A stretch of 64,000 nucleotides of DNA from Lichenicoccus sp964242335. GTDB lineage: Bacteria; Pseudomonadota; Alphaproteobacteria; Acetobacterales; Acetobacteraceae. The stretch covers positions 124,001-188,000 of the forward strand of contig CAXTAY010000002.1 in NCBI GenBank assembly GCA_964242335.1. The letters are read 5' to 3'. Shown here piece by piece: positions 28,706 to 37,362 of the stretch (its first letter is position 1; each line of letters starts with the position of its first letter). The notes under the pieces were generated by a model that was given only the letters and a program-made list of their open reading frames with translations, searched no databases and was not told where the DNA came from. The translations under genes and the position numbers were made by a program.

Positions 28706-29752
28706 TCAGGAGATGTTGTCGCGCAGGAAGATGTCGATGCGGATCGGCGCGGGCACGTGGCCGGCGTCGCCGACGCTGGCCGCGCGCAGCGCCTCCACGG
28801 CGACCGCGACCTCGTCGCAGACCTGCTGGTGCAGCACCGCATCGAAGGTGCCGTCGAGCAGCGCGCGCCGGGTGTGCGCGGTGAGCTCGTGGCCCACCAC
28901 CACCACGTCGTGCTGCCGGGCGGACTGCTCCAGCGCCTCGATGATGCCGCGATTGCCCGCGCCCACCGAGTAGATGCCGATCAGCGCCTCATGCTCCAGC
29001 AGGGTGCGGGTGAGTGCGGCGGTGATGCGGCCGTCATCCAGCCCCTCGACCGCCGGCAGCAGGGCGAGCTGCGGGTAGTCCTGCTGCATCACCTGGGTGA
29101 AGCCCAGCGCGCGCTCGCTGTGGTCGCGCAGCGCCAGCTTGCCCGCGATCATGGCGACGCAGCCGCCGCGGCGCGCGTTGAAGCGGCCGATCAGCGAGGC
29201 GGCGACGCGGCCGGCGGCGACGTTGTCGATGCCGATGCAGTGCAGCCGGCGCGACGGGGCGACGTCGGAGACCAGGGTGATGACCGCGACGCCGCGCTCG
29301 TGCAGCTGCTCGATGGCGGCGCGTACCGCCGGCGCATCGATGCCGACCAGCGCCACCCCGTCGACCGGCGCCGCACCGGCGGGCTGCGTCGCCGGCGCCG
29401 CCGCGTGCAGCACCCGGGCGAGGGCCTGCGGATCGAAGGCGGCGTATTCGAGCAGCGAGATCTGGATGCGCCGCGCCGCCAGCGCCGGCAGCTGCGCCTC
29501 GATCTCGCGCCTGAGCGCGCAGATGAAGCTGTTGCTGTCGAGCCTGGGCAGCACGAAGACGAAGCGGTGGCGACGGCTGGTGGCGAGGCTGGCGGCGAAG
29601 TGGTCGCGCTGGAAGCCGAGCCGCTCGATGGTCGCGCGCACCCGCTCGGCCATGGCGCTGCTCACGCCCGGACGCCGATTGAGCACGCGGTCGACGGTCG
29701 CGAGCGAGACCCCCGCGTGCTCGGCGACGTCGTGGACGGTCATCCGCTTCAT
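28706..29752 (-). CDS. LacI-family transcriptional regulator of the xylose genes
   Basis: A 348-residue LacI-type regulator. The N-terminal helix-turn-helix TVHDVAEHAGVSLATVDRVL and the hinge region (ERLGFQRDHFAASLA) are followed by a periplasmic-binding-protein-like effector domain (VFVLPRLDSNSF, VALVGIDAPAVRAAI, YSVGAGNRGIIEAL, VVVVGHELTAHT). It heads the regulator-xylB-xylA operon and is divergent from xylFGH, so it most likely controls both, with xylose or a derivative as effector (inferred). Note VDRVLN where most LacI proteins have VSRVLN. The ATG at 29752 has a poor ribosome site. An ATG three codons in (29743) is a fair alternative. Confidence 0.9.
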   Translation of the reverse strand: MKRMTVHDVAEHAGVSLATVDRVLNRRPGVSSAMAERVRATIERLGFQRDHFAASLATSRRHRFVFVLPRLDSNSFICALRREIEAQLPALAARRIQISLLEYAAFDPQALARVLHAAAPATQPAGAAPVDGVALVGIDAPAVRAAIEQLHERGVAVITLVSDVAPSRRLHCIGIDNVAAGRVAASLIGRFNARRGGCVAMIAGKLALRDHSERALGFTQVMQQDYPQLALLPAVEGLDDGRITAALTRTLLEHEALIGIYSVGAGNRGIIEALEQSARQHDVVVVGHELTAHTRRALLDGTFDAVLHQQVCDEVAVAVEALRAASVGDAGHVPAPIRIDIFLRDNIS

Positions 29753-29813
29753 CGACGCAGCATAGCGCGCAGGCTGAGGTACGATAGTCAGAATCGCCGG
29801 CCAGGACTAAAAA

Positions 29814-29828
29814 GGTCGAGCCTCGACC
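29814..29828 (-). promoter_or_regulatory. Perfect 7-1-7 palindrome with T run, leader of the lacI-type gene
   Basis: GGTCGAG (29814-29820), one base, and CTCGACC (29822-29828) form a perfect palindrome in the 274-base region between the lacI-type gene and xylF. Read toward the regulator gene, the stem is followed at once by TTTTT, giving a small intrinsic-terminator shape about 60 bases ahead of the start. It could be an attenuator, a terminator insulating the regulator, or an operator. Confidence 0.5.
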
Positions 29829-29842
29829 GCGGCCATTAAATG

Positions 29843-29853
29843 TTGCGCTGCAA
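29843..29853. promoter_or_regulatory. Candidate operator TTGC-N3-GCAA in the xyl divergent region
   Basis: TTGCGCTGCAA is a dyad with 4-bp arms around a 3-base centre, of the style bound by LacI-family dimers, in an AT-richer patch (29835-29880) that also contains CTATAC and so probably the xylF promoter. The short arms could occur by chance. Confidence 0.4.
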
Positions 29854-30026
29854 AATGTCGGAATTGATTACTATACGTTGTGATGAAAACGCTGCCGACC
29901 GGCGGGAAACGCAGTTGTGGCACGTGCCTCATGCTGATACGGATGACGCCGCTAGACACCCGGGAGCGACGACAGAGCGGCCGAGACAGGCCGCCGGCTC
30001 CGGGTACCCGTCCACAGGAGGATCCC

Positions 30027-31067
30027 TTGCGTCTGACCCGTTCCCTGACACGCCGCCGCGCCACGGCGGCCGGTCTCGCGGCCCTGCTGGGTGCCGCCGC
30101 GTCGCCCGCCCTGACGGCCGGCCTCGCGCACGCGAGTGCGGCGCATCCCAAGATCGGCTTCTCGATCGACGACCTGCGCATCGAGCGCTGGTCGCGCGAC
30201 CGCGACTTCTTCGTCGCCGCCGCCAAGTCGATGGGCGCCACCGTCAGCGTGACCTCCGCCGACGGCAACGAGCAGCGCCAGATCTCGCAGATCGAGAACC
30301 TGATCTCGCGCGGCGTCGACGTGATCGTGATCGTGCCGTTCAACGGCAAGGTGCTCGGCAACATCGTCTCCGAGGCCAAGCAGGCCGGGATCAAGGTGAT
30401 CTCCTACGATCGGCTGATCCTCGATGCCGACATCGACGCCTACATCTCGTTCGACAACGTCCGGGTCGGCCAGATGCAGGCCCAGGGCGTGGTCGACGCG
30501 GTGCCCAAGGGCAACTACTACCTGCTCGGCGGCGCGCCCACCGACAACAACGCCAAGCTGCTGCGCGAGGGCCAGATGAAGGTGCTGCAGCCGCTGATCG
30601 ACCATGGCGACATCAAGGTGGTCGGTTCGCAGTGGGTGCCGGAATGGTCGGCCACCGAGGCGCTGTCGATCGTCGAGAACGCGCTCACCGCCAACAAGAA
30701 CAACATCCAGGGCATCGTCGCCTCCAACGACGCCGTCGCCGGCGGCGCGATCCAGGCGCTGGCCGCGCAGGGTCTCGCCGGCAAGGTGGGCGTGTCCGGC
30801 CAGGATGCCGATCTCTCGGCGATCAAGCGCATCGTCACCGGCACCCAGAGCAGCGACGTCTACAAGCCGCTGAAGCTGATCGCCTCGAGTGCGGCGAAGA
30901 TGGCGGTGCAGCTCGCCAAGGGGCAGAAGCCGTCCTTCAACTCGACCATCAACAACGGCAAGAAGGACGTGCCCACGGAGCTGCTGACGCCGATCGTGGT
31001 CACCAAGGCCAACGTCAACCTGCTGGTGAAGGATAACTTCTACACCAGGGCCCAGATCGGCGAGTAA
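30027..31067 (+). CDS. xylF: D-xylose ABC transporter, periplasmic binding protein
   Basis: A 346-residue sugar-binding protein of the XylF type. The TTG at 30027 sits 5 bases after a perfect AGGAGG (30016-30021) and gives a signal peptide (RSLTRRRATAAGLAALLG...AHASA). A longer frame from 29880 has no comparable site. The run of arginines before the hydrophobic core resembles a Tat signal. The mature part starts HPKIGFSIDDLRIERWSRDR, characteristic of XylF, and continues with ISQIENLISRGVDVIVIVPF, ISYDRLI, YYLLGGAPTDNNA, ASNDAVAGGAI and VSGQDADLSAI. It is followed by xylG and xylH in one operon. Confidence 0.94.
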   Translation: MRLTRSLTRRRATAAGLAALLGAAASPALTAGLAHASAAHPKIGFSIDDLRIERWSRDRDFFVAAAKSMGATVSVTSADGNEQRQISQIENLISRGVDVIVIVPFNGKVLGNIVSEAKQAGIKVISYDRLILDADIDAYISFDNVRVGQMQAQGVVDAVPKGNYYLLGGAPTDNNAKLLREGQMKVLQPLIDHGDIKVVGSQWVPEWSATEALSIVENALTANKNNIQGIVASNDAVAGGAIQALAAQGLAGKVGVSGQDADLSAIKRIVTGTQSSDVYKPLKLIASSAAKMAVQLAKGQKPSFNSTINNGKKDVPTELLTPIVVTKANVNLLVKDNFYTRAQIGE

Positions 31068-31107
31068 CGGATCGGCGAGTAGCGGCGCGCGCGGTCGGGA
31101 GGTGGCG

Positions 31108-32643
31108 ATGGGCGAGTTTCTTCTGGAGATGCACGGCATCGTCAAGGAGTTCTCCGGCGTGCGTGCGCTCAACGGCATCGACCTTGCGGTGCGGCCCGGC
31201 GAGTGCGTCGGGCTGTGCGGCGAGAACGGTGCGGGCAAGTCGACGATGATGAAGGTGCTGTCGGCGGTCTACCCGTACGGCAGCTGGACCGGCAGCATCC
31301 TGTGGGAAGGCCAGGAGCTGCGCGCCGGCGGGGTGCGCGAGACCGAGGCCGCCGGCATCGTCATCATCCACCAGGAGCTGATGCTGGTGCCGCAGCTCTC
31401 GGTGGCGGAGAACATCTTCCTCGGCCACGAGCCGCTGACCCGCACCGGCCTGATCGATTTCGACGCCATGATCGTGCGCGCCACTGCGCTGATGGCCGAC
31501 CTCAAGATGGGCCACATCAACGTCGCCCAGCCGGCCTCGAACTTCGCCGGCGGCGAGCAGCAGCTGATCGAGATCGCCAAGGCGCTGAACAAGAACGCGC
31601 GCCTGCTGATCCTCGACGAGCCGACCTCGTCGCTGACCCGGCGCGAGATCGACGTGCTGCTGGCCCTGGTGCGCGACCTCAAGCGGCGCGGCACTGCGTG
31701 CGTCTACATCTCGCACAAGCTCGACGAGATCGAGGCGATCGCCGACAGCGTCACGGTGATCCGCGACGGCGCCTTCGTGGCCTCGGCGCCGATGGCGCAG
31801 CTCAGCCAGGGCGACATCATACGCATGATGGTCGGACGCGAGATGAACAACCTGTTCCCGCGCGAGCCGCACGATATCGGCGACGTCGTGTTCGAGGCAC
31901 GCAACATCACCTGCTGGGATCCCGACAACCGACAGCGCAAGCGCGTCGACGACGTGTCGTTCTCGGTGCGCGCCGGCGAGATCCTGGGCGTGGCAGGGCT
32001 GGTTGGCGCCGGACGCACCGAGCTGGTCTCGGCGATCTTCGGCGCCTGGCGCGGCACCAGCGAGGGCAGCCTGTTCCTGGACGGCAGGCCGCTTCGGGTG
32101 CGCTCGCCGCTCGACGCCGTGCGCGCCGGGATCAGCATGGTGCCGGAGGACCGCAAGGCGTACGGCATCATCCCCGGCATGGCGGTCGGGCAGAACATGA
32201 CCATGGCGGTGCTGACCCGCTACACCAACGGCGGGCTGATCGACGAGGAGGCCGAGCTGAACGCGATCGGCGCCGACATCGCCCGCATGCGGATCAAGAC
32301 CGCCTCGCCGATGCTGCCGATCTCCAACCTCTCGGGCGGCAACCAGCAGAAGGCGGTGATCGCCAAGATGCTGGCGCCGGCGCCGAAGCTGCTGATCCTC
32401 GACGAGCCGACGCGCGGCGTCGATGTCGGCGCCAAGTACGAGATCTACCGGCTGATCTTCGCGCTCGCCCGCACCGGTGCCGCGGTGATCATGGTGTCGT
32501 CGGAGATGCCGGAGGTGCTCGGCATCTCCGACCGCGTGCTGGTGATCGGCGAGGGCGAGCTGCGCGGCGACTTCGTCAATGACGGGCTGACCCAGGAACA
32601 GGTGCTGTCGGCGGCGATCACGCCGCTGCGGCGCGCCGCCTGA
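31108..32643 (+). CDS. xylG: D-xylose ABC transporter, ATP-binding protein
   Basis: A 511-residue protein with two ABC ATPase domains, as usual for sugar ABC importers of the CUT2 class. Domain 1 has Walker A GENGAGKSTMMKVL, the signature NFAGGEQQLIEIAKAL and Walker B LLILDEPTSSL. Domain 2 has the degenerate Walker A GLVGAGRTELV, VPEDRKAYGI, the signature LSGGNQQKAVIAKML and LLILDEPTRGVDVG. The ATG at 31108 is spaced 5 bases from GGGAGG. A GTG two codons earlier overlaps that site. It lies 40 bases after xylF. Confidence 0.95.
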   Translation: MGEFLLEMHGIVKEFSGVRALNGIDLAVRPGECVGLCGENGAGKSTMMKVLSAVYPYGSWTGSILWEGQELRAGGVRETEAAGIVIIHQELMLVPQLSVAENIFLGHEPLTRTGLIDFDAMIVRATALMADLKMGHINVAQPASNFAGGEQQLIEIAKALNKNARLLILDEPTSSLTRREIDVLLALVRDLKRRGTACVYISHKLDEIEAIADSVTVIRDGAFVASAPMAQLSQGDIIRMMVGREMNNLFPREPHDIGDVVFEARNITCWDPDNRQRKRVDDVSFSVRAGEILGVAGLVGAGRTELVSAIFGAWRGTSEGSLFLDGRPLRVRSPLDAVRAGISMVPEDRKAYGIIPGMAVGQNMTMAVLTRYTNGGLIDEEAELNAIGADIARMRIKTASPMLPISNLSGGNQQKAVIAKMLAPAPKLLILDEPTRGVDVGAKYEIYRLIFALARTGAAVIMVSSEMPEVLGISDRVLVIGEGELRGDFVNDGLTQEQVLSAAITPLRRAA

Positions 32644-32659
32644 AGCGGCGGGGGGAACC

Positions 32660-33877
32660 ATGAAGATCACGGCCATCGACAAGACCGCCGCCCCCGTCGC
32701 CCATCCGGGCGGCCTCGACGCCAAGCCGGGCCTGGCGCTCAGGCTCGACCAGCTCAAGGGCGCGTTCTCGCGCTACAAGATCCTGGCACTGCTGACCGCG
32801 ATCGCGGTGATCTGGGCGCTGTTCTGGCAGCTCACCGACGGCGACTTCCTGACCGCGCGCAACTTCTCCAACCTGCTGCGGCAGATGGCGGTCACCGGCA
32901 TGCTCGCCTCGGGGATGGTGTTCGTCATCGTCTCCGGCGAGATCGACCTCTCGGTCGGCTCGCTGCTCGGGCTGCTCGGCGGCGTCGCGGCGATCCTCGA
33001 CGTGACCTACCACGTGCCGCTGCCGGTCACGGTGCTGGTGGTGATGCTGCTCGGCATCGCCGCCGGCCTGTTCAACGGCTACTGGGTCGCCTACCTGAGC
33101 GTGCCGTCATTCATCGTGACGCTGGCCGGCATGCTGGTGTTCCGCGGCATCCTGCTCGGCATCACCGGCGGCGTCACCATCGCGCCCACCACCGCGCCGC
33201 TGGTGGCGATCGGGCAGAGCTACCTGCCGGACCTGGTGGGGCTGGTGCTGGCCCTGCTGGTGTTCGGGCTGCTGGCCTTCGTGCAGGTCCGCGCCCGGCA
33301 GCGTCGGCAGCTGCACCACCTGTCCGTGCCGGCGGGCTGGCTCGACGCGCTGAAGCTGTTCGCGGCGGCGGCGGCGATCGGCGGCTTCGTCTGGGCGGTG
33401 GACTCCTACCGCGGCGTGCCGACGCCGGTGCTGGTGCTGCTGGTGCTGCTCGGCGCCTTCACCCTGATGGCGCGCCGCACCGTGTTCGGCCGGCGCATCT
33501 ACGCGATCGGCGGCAACCTGGAGGCGACCCGGCTCTCGGGCATCAACGTGCAGCGGGTCAAGCTGCTGGTGTTCGCGTTGATGGGGCTGATGGCGGCCTT
33601 CGCCGGCATCACCACCACCGCCCGTCTCGCCGCCGGCTCGCCCTCGGCGGGCAGCCTGCAGGAGCTCGACGCCATCGCCTCGTGCGTGATCGGCGGCACC
33701 TCGCTGCGCGGCGGTTCCGGCACCGTATTCGGCGCGCTGATCGGCGCGCTGATCATGGCGAGCCTCGACAACGGCATGTCGATGCTGAGCGTCGACACCT
33801 TTTGGCAGATGATCGTCAAGGGCGTGATCCTGCTGCTCGCGGTCTGGCTGGACATCGCGACCGGCACCAAGCGCTGA
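32660..33877 (+). CDS. xylH: D-xylose ABC transporter, permease
   Basis: A 405-residue inner-membrane permease of the CUT2 class. A hydrophilic N-terminus (~40 residues) precedes the helices. Landmarks are GMLASGMVFVIVSGEIDLSVGS, FNGYWVAYLSVPSFIVTLAGMLVFRG, ARRTVFGRRIYAIGGNLEATRLSGI, ASCVIGGTSLRGGSGTVFGALIGA and NGMSMLSVDTFWQMIVKG. The family's usual second half is preserved. The loop with RARQRRQLHH (about residue 210) marks the XylH subgroup. It starts 16 bases after xylG and closes the operon. An 8-bp inverted repeat (33903-33910 / 33940-33947) lies downstream but is a poor terminator. Confidence 0.94.
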   Translation: MKITAIDKTAAPVAHPGGLDAKPGLALRLDQLKGAFSRYKILALLTAIAVIWALFWQLTDGDFLTARNFSNLLRQMAVTGMLASGMVFVIVSGEIDLSVGSLLGLLGGVAAILDVTYHVPLPVTVLVVMLLGIAAGLFNGYWVAYLSVPSFIVTLAGMLVFRGILLGITGGVTIAPTTAPLVAIGQSYLPDLVGLVLALLVFGLLAFVQVRARQRRQLHHLSVPAGWLDALKLFAAAAAIGGFVWAVDSYRGVPTPVLVLLVLLGAFTLMARRTVFGRRIYAIGGNLEATRLSGINVQRVKLLVFALMGLMAAFAGITTTARLAAGSPSAGSLQELDAIASCVIGGTSLRGGSGTVFGALIGALIMASLDNGMSMLSVDTFWQMIVKGVILLLAVWLDIATGTKR

Positions 33878-33964
33878 GCCCCCCGCCTGGGGAGCCACCG
33901 CGAGGTCCGCATCCAACCGTTCGTTGTCACGTTCGCGCCGCGGACCTGCACGATGGAGAGCGGC

Positions 33965-34429
33965 ATGACGACGCACTACCCTGGCCTTCGCGCACGCGGC
34001 GGACGAGGCCTGATCGGCCTCGCGCTGCTGCCTCTGCTCGGGCTCGCGGCCTGTACCACGCCGCAGGAACGCGTCGAGCACAAGGAGGACAATCTCGCCG
34101 CCGCCGGCTTCGTCGTGCGGCCGGCGAACACGCCTGAGCGTCAGGACATGCTGAGCCGCCTGCCGCCGCACCGCTTCGTGCAGCGCGTGCACGGCGACAC
34201 CGTGACCTACGTCTATGCCGATCCGCTGGTCTGCGACTGCCTCTATGTCGGCTCGCAGCAGGCCTACGGCCAGTACATGCTGCATCTGCAGCAGCAGCGG
34301 CTCGCCGACCAGCAGGCCGCGACGGCGCAGCTCTACTCCGATCCCGCCTGGAACTGGGGAGCATGGGGCCCGGGCGTCGGGCCGGGCTTCGGGTTCGGCG
34401 GTGGCTTCGGGCCCGGGATCGGCTGGTAG
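33965..34429 (+). CDS. Small putative lipoprotein, Gly/Trp-rich C-terminus
   Basis: About 154 residues with a lipoprotein signal: basic N-terminus, LIGLALLPLLGLAAC with a lipobox (LAAC), then TTPQERVEHKEDNLAAAGF. The middle has HRFVQRVHGDTVTYVYADPL, then VCDCLYVGSQQAYG. The C-terminus is Gly/Trp-rich (WNWGAWGPGVGPGFGFGGG). Similar short outer-membrane-type lipoproteins occur widely in Acetobacteraceae and Rhizobiales. The function is unknown. The ATG at 33965 has GGAGAG upstream. An ATG 4 codons earlier (33953) is possible. It is a single gene, 87 bases after xylH. Confidence 0.7.
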   Translation: MTTHYPGLRARGGRGLIGLALLPLLGLAACTTPQERVEHKEDNLAAAGFVVRPANTPERQDMLSRLPPHRFVQRVHGDTVTYVYADPLVCDCLYVGSQQAYGQYMLHLQQQRLADQQAATAQLYSDPAWNWGAWGPGVGPGFGFGGGFGPGIGW

Positions 34430-34457
34430 CGCACCCCGCCGGGAACGTTGAAACGAA

Positions 34458-34579
34458 GGCAGGCAAGGGGCTTCGCCCCTCGACCCGATCAAAGGCCGAG
34501 CCTTTGAAATCCGATCTCTTATGGATCGGGGTCTGGGGCCGCCGGCCCCAGTGGGTCAAGGGCGGAGCCCTTGCCTGCC
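34458..34579. repeat. 122-bp palindromic intergenic element with perfect 12-bp terminal inverted repeats
   Basis: The element begins GGCAGGCAAGGG (34458-34469) and ends with its exact inverse CCCTTGCCTGCC (34568-34579). Inside are further nested palindromes: GGGGCTTCGCCCC near the left end, GATC...GATC, and CTGGGGCC-GCC-GGCCCCAG at 34533-34551. It has no coding capacity and lies between convergent genes. A diverged relative lies at 62012-62110. It is MITE- or REP-like. It may also act as a bidirectional terminator. Confidence 0.75.
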
Positions 34580-34594
34580 TCGTCTCGCATCCCG

Positions 34595-36457
34595 CTAGCC
34601 ACCCGCGACCGGCAGGTCCAGCAGCCGGGGCGCCGTCGCGATCAGGGCGGCGCTGTACGGATCCTGCGGGCTGGCGGCGAGGCGTGCCGTCGGCGCGGTC
34701 TCGACGATGCGGCCGTCCCGCAGCACCGCAATGCGGTCGGCGAGCCAGGAGATCGCGGCGATGTCGTGGCTGATCATCACGTAGGCGAGGCGCTCGTCGC
34801 GGCTGAGGTCGCGCAGCAGGTTGAGCAGCATCGCCTGGGTCGAGACATCCAGCGCCGAGGTGGGCTCGTCCAGCACGATGATGTCCGGTCGTGCCGCGAG
34901 CGCGCGGGCGACCGCGATGCGCTGCGCCTGACCACCGGAGACCGCGTGCGGCAGGCGCTCGGCCAGCGACGGATCGAGCCCGACCCGCCGCAGCAGCGCC
35001 GCGGTCTGCTCGCGCAAGGCGGCGCGCTCGTGCAGGCCGCCGAGCTGCAGCGCCTCGGCGATGATCGCGCCGATGCGCAGCCGCGGGTTGAGTGACTCGC
35101 GCGGATCCTGGAACACCACCTGCACCCGCCGCCGCTCGCGTCGTCGGTCGCCGGCGGACAGCGTCGCCAGCGCCCGGCCGTCGAGCAGGATGCGGCCCTC
35201 GTAGCGGAGCATGTGCAGGATCGCCCGTCCAAGGGTGGACTTGCCCGAGCCGCTTTCGCCCACGATGCCCAGGCACTCGCCGCGGCGCAGATGCAGGCTG
35301 ACCCCTTCCAGTGCCGGCCGGACCGCGGCACGCCGGGCGCCGAACAGCGTGGCACGGCCGCCGTAGCGGATCGTCACCTGCTGCAGCTGCAGCAGGGCCG
35401 CCGCCGGATCGCCCGCGTCCGCCTCGCCGTCGGATGCTGCCCGTGCCGGCGTCAGCCTCGCTGCCGGCTTCGGATGCAGGCAGGCGGCCGCCTCCTCGGC
35501 GTCGCCGATCGCGGGCGGGTAGGCCAGCGTGCAGTCGTGCTGGCGCTGCGGGCAGCGCGGCGCGAAGCGGCAGCCGTGCGGACGCGCGCCAGGCTCGGGC
35601 AGGGTGCCGGGGATGCCGTGCAGCTCCGCCTGGCCCAGGCGCGGCACCGCGGCGAGCAGCGCCTGGCTGTACGGGTGGCGGGGGGCCGCGAAGAAGCGCG
35701 AGGCCTCGCCCCACTCGACGCTGCGCCCGGCGTACAGCACGGTCAGCGAGCGCGCGTACTCCTCGACGATCGATAGGTCGTGGGTGATGAACAGCAGGCC
35801 CATGCGGTGCTCGCGCTGCAGCCGCGCCAGCAGCTGCAGGATCTGCCGCGCCACCAGCGGATCGAGCCCGGTGGTCGGCTCGTCGGCGATCAGCAGCCTG
35901 GGCTCGCAGGCGAGGGCAGCCGCGATCATCACGCGCTGGCGTTGTCCGCCGGAGAACTGGTGCGGATACTCGTCGAGCCGCCGCGCCGGGTCCGGCAGCC
36001 CGACCTCGCCGAGCAGCTCGATGGCGCGCCGGCGCGCCGCCGCGGCACTGGCGCCGTGGTGCAGCCGGTGACCCTCCGCCACCTGGCGGCCGATGGTCAT
36101 CGACGGGTTCAGCGCCGAGAGCGGGTTCTGGAACACCATGCCGATGCGGCCGCGCAGCACCCGCATCCGCGGCTCGTCGAGGGCGAGCAGGTCCTCGGTC
36201 GTGGCGCCGGTGCCGAACAGCACCCGGCCGCCGGTGCGGCTGCCCGGCGGCAGCAGGCGCATCGCGGCCAGTGCGGCGATGGTCTTGCCGGAACCGGACT
36301 CGCCGACCAGGGCGGTCATCTCGCCCTCGCGCACCACCAGGTCGAGATCCTCCAGCACCGGCACCAGGCCGCGGCCGTCACGCGACGGCAGGCTGACCCC
36401 GAGCTGCCGCAGCGCCAGCACCGGCGCGCCCCTGTCGCTCGTCACCCGGTCGCTCAT
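34595..36457 (-). CDS. Peptide-type ABC transporter, fused double ATPase (DppD-DppF / YejF-like)
   Basis: A 620-residue protein with two full ABC ATPase domains, the two ATPases of a Dpp/Opp-type importer in one chain. Domain 1 has Walker A GESGSGKTIAALA, the signature FSGGQRQRVMIAAAL and Walker B LLIADEPTTGLD, then the oligopeptide C-terminal motif RFAPRCPQRQHDC. Domain 2 has GESGSGKSTLGRAIL, VSGGQAQRIAVARAL and IIVLDEPTSALDVS. The start at 36457 overlaps the permease stop by 4 bases. The module ends an importer of order binding protein, permease, permease, ATPase. The substrate is peptide, glutathione or similar and is not determinable here. Confidence 0.93.
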   Translation of the reverse strand: MSDRVTSDRGAPVLALRQLGVSLPSRDGRGLVPVLEDLDLVVREGEMTALVGESGSGKTIAALAAMRLLPPGSRTGGRVLFGTGATTEDLLALDEPRMRVLRGRIGMVFQNPLSALNPSMTIGRQVAEGHRLHHGASAAAARRRAIELLGEVGLPDPARRLDEYPHQFSGGQRQRVMIAAALACEPRLLIADEPTTGLDPLVARQILQLLARLQREHRMGLLFITHDLSIVEEYARSLTVLYAGRSVEWGEASRFFAAPRHPYSQALLAAVPRLGQAELHGIPGTLPEPGARPHGCRFAPRCPQRQHDCTLAYPPAIGDAEEAAACLHPKPAARLTPARAASDGEADAGDPAAALLQLQQVTIRYGGRATLFGARRAAVRPALEGVSLHLRRGECLGIVGESGSGKSTLGRAILHMLRYEGRILLDGRALATLSAGDRRRERRRVQVVFQDPRESLNPRLRIGAIIAEALQLGGLHERAALREQTAALLRRVGLDPSLAERLPHAVSGGQAQRIAVARALAARPDIIVLDEPTSALDVSTQAMLLNLLRDLSRDERLAYVMISHDIAAISWLADRIAVLRDGRIVETAPTARLAASPQDPYSAALIATAPRLLDLPVAGG

Positions 36458-37362
36458 CGTGCGGCGCTGCGCGCGAGCAGCCCCTGGCCGATCAGCGAGG
36501 TCGCCAGCATGGCGGCGAAGATCATCAGGCCCGGCGGCACGATCAGCCACCACGGGTCGAGTGCGATCATGTCGAGCCCTTCCTGCAGCAGCCCGCCCCA
36601 GCTGGTCTGCGGCGGCTGCACGCCGAGCCCGAGGAAGGAGAGGGCGGACAGCACGAAGATCATGTCGCCGACCAGGAAGGTGAAGTTCACCACCAGCACC
36701 GGCGCCATCACGCGCAGCAGGTGGGTCAGGGCAACGTGGGCGAAGCCGCCGCCGAGCTGGCGCGAGGCGTGCACGAAGTCGCGGTCGCGCTGTGCCAGCG
36801 TCTCGTTGCGCACCAGCCGCGCCAGCGGCGGCCAGGAGATCAGCCCGAGCAGCAGGATCAGGCTCGGCGTGTTGAGCGGCACGATGGCGCCGAAGAACAC
36901 CAGGATCACCAGCCCCGGGAGCGCCAGCACGGCATCGAGCAACCGCATCAGCGCCTGATCCAGCAGCCGCGGACCCAGCCCCGCGATCAGCCCGTACAGC
37001 GTGCCGACGATGAAGGCGAGCGCCGCTGCCGGGAGTGCCACCAACAGGGTCGAGCGTCCGGCGGCCAGCAGACGCGCGAGGGCGTCGCGTCCGAGGTCGT
37101 CGGTGCCGTCCGGGTATCGCCAAGTCGGACCGATCAGGACGACACCGCCGTGCAGCGCGAACGGATCACGCCCGTATAGCAGCGGTCCGAGGCTGGAGGC
37201 GAAGAGGATAAGCCCGCCGAGTACCAGACCCGCCGTCAGCGTCCGGTTGCCGCCGTGCAGGCGCAGCAGCCGCCCGAGATGGACCGCCGGACCGCCGAAC
37301 CTGCGCGTTCCGCGATCGGCATCGGCGATCCCGGGACTCTCGAGTTCCGTGCTCTCAAGCAT
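36454..37362 (-). CDS. Peptide-type ABC transporter permease (DppC-like)
   Basis: A 302-residue inner-membrane permease. It has a long N-terminal cytoplasmic part, a first helix (TAGLVLGGLILFASSLGPLL), the DppC-type periplasmic segment with GTDDLGRDALARLLAAGRSTL, and the EAA-like loop (VRNETLAQRDRDFVHASRQLG). The later helices include LSALSFLGLGVQPPQTSWGG. It overlaps the ATPase start by 4 bases and the upstream permease stop by 8 bases. Confidence 0.93.
   Translation of the reverse strand: MLESTELESPGIADADRGTRRFGGPAVHLGRLLRLHGGNRTLTAGLVLGGLILFASSLGPLLYGRDPFALHGGVVLIGPTWRYPDGTDDLGRDALARLLAAGRSTLLVALPAAALAFIVGTLYGLIAGLGPRLLDQALMRLLDAVLALPGLVILVFFGAIVPLNTPSLILLLGLISWPPLARLVRNETLAQRDRDFVHASRQLGGGFAHVALTHLLRVMAPVLVVNFTFLVGDMIFVLSALSFLGLGVQPPQTSWGGLLQEGLDMIALDPWWLIVPPGLMIFAAMLATSLIGQGLLARSAAR

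Noticed and set aside
33903..33947. 8-bp inverted repeat (AGGTCCGC / GCGGACCT) after xylH as a terminator
   Set aside because: The 29-base loop and lack of a T run make it weak. It overlaps the likely promoter of the next gene.
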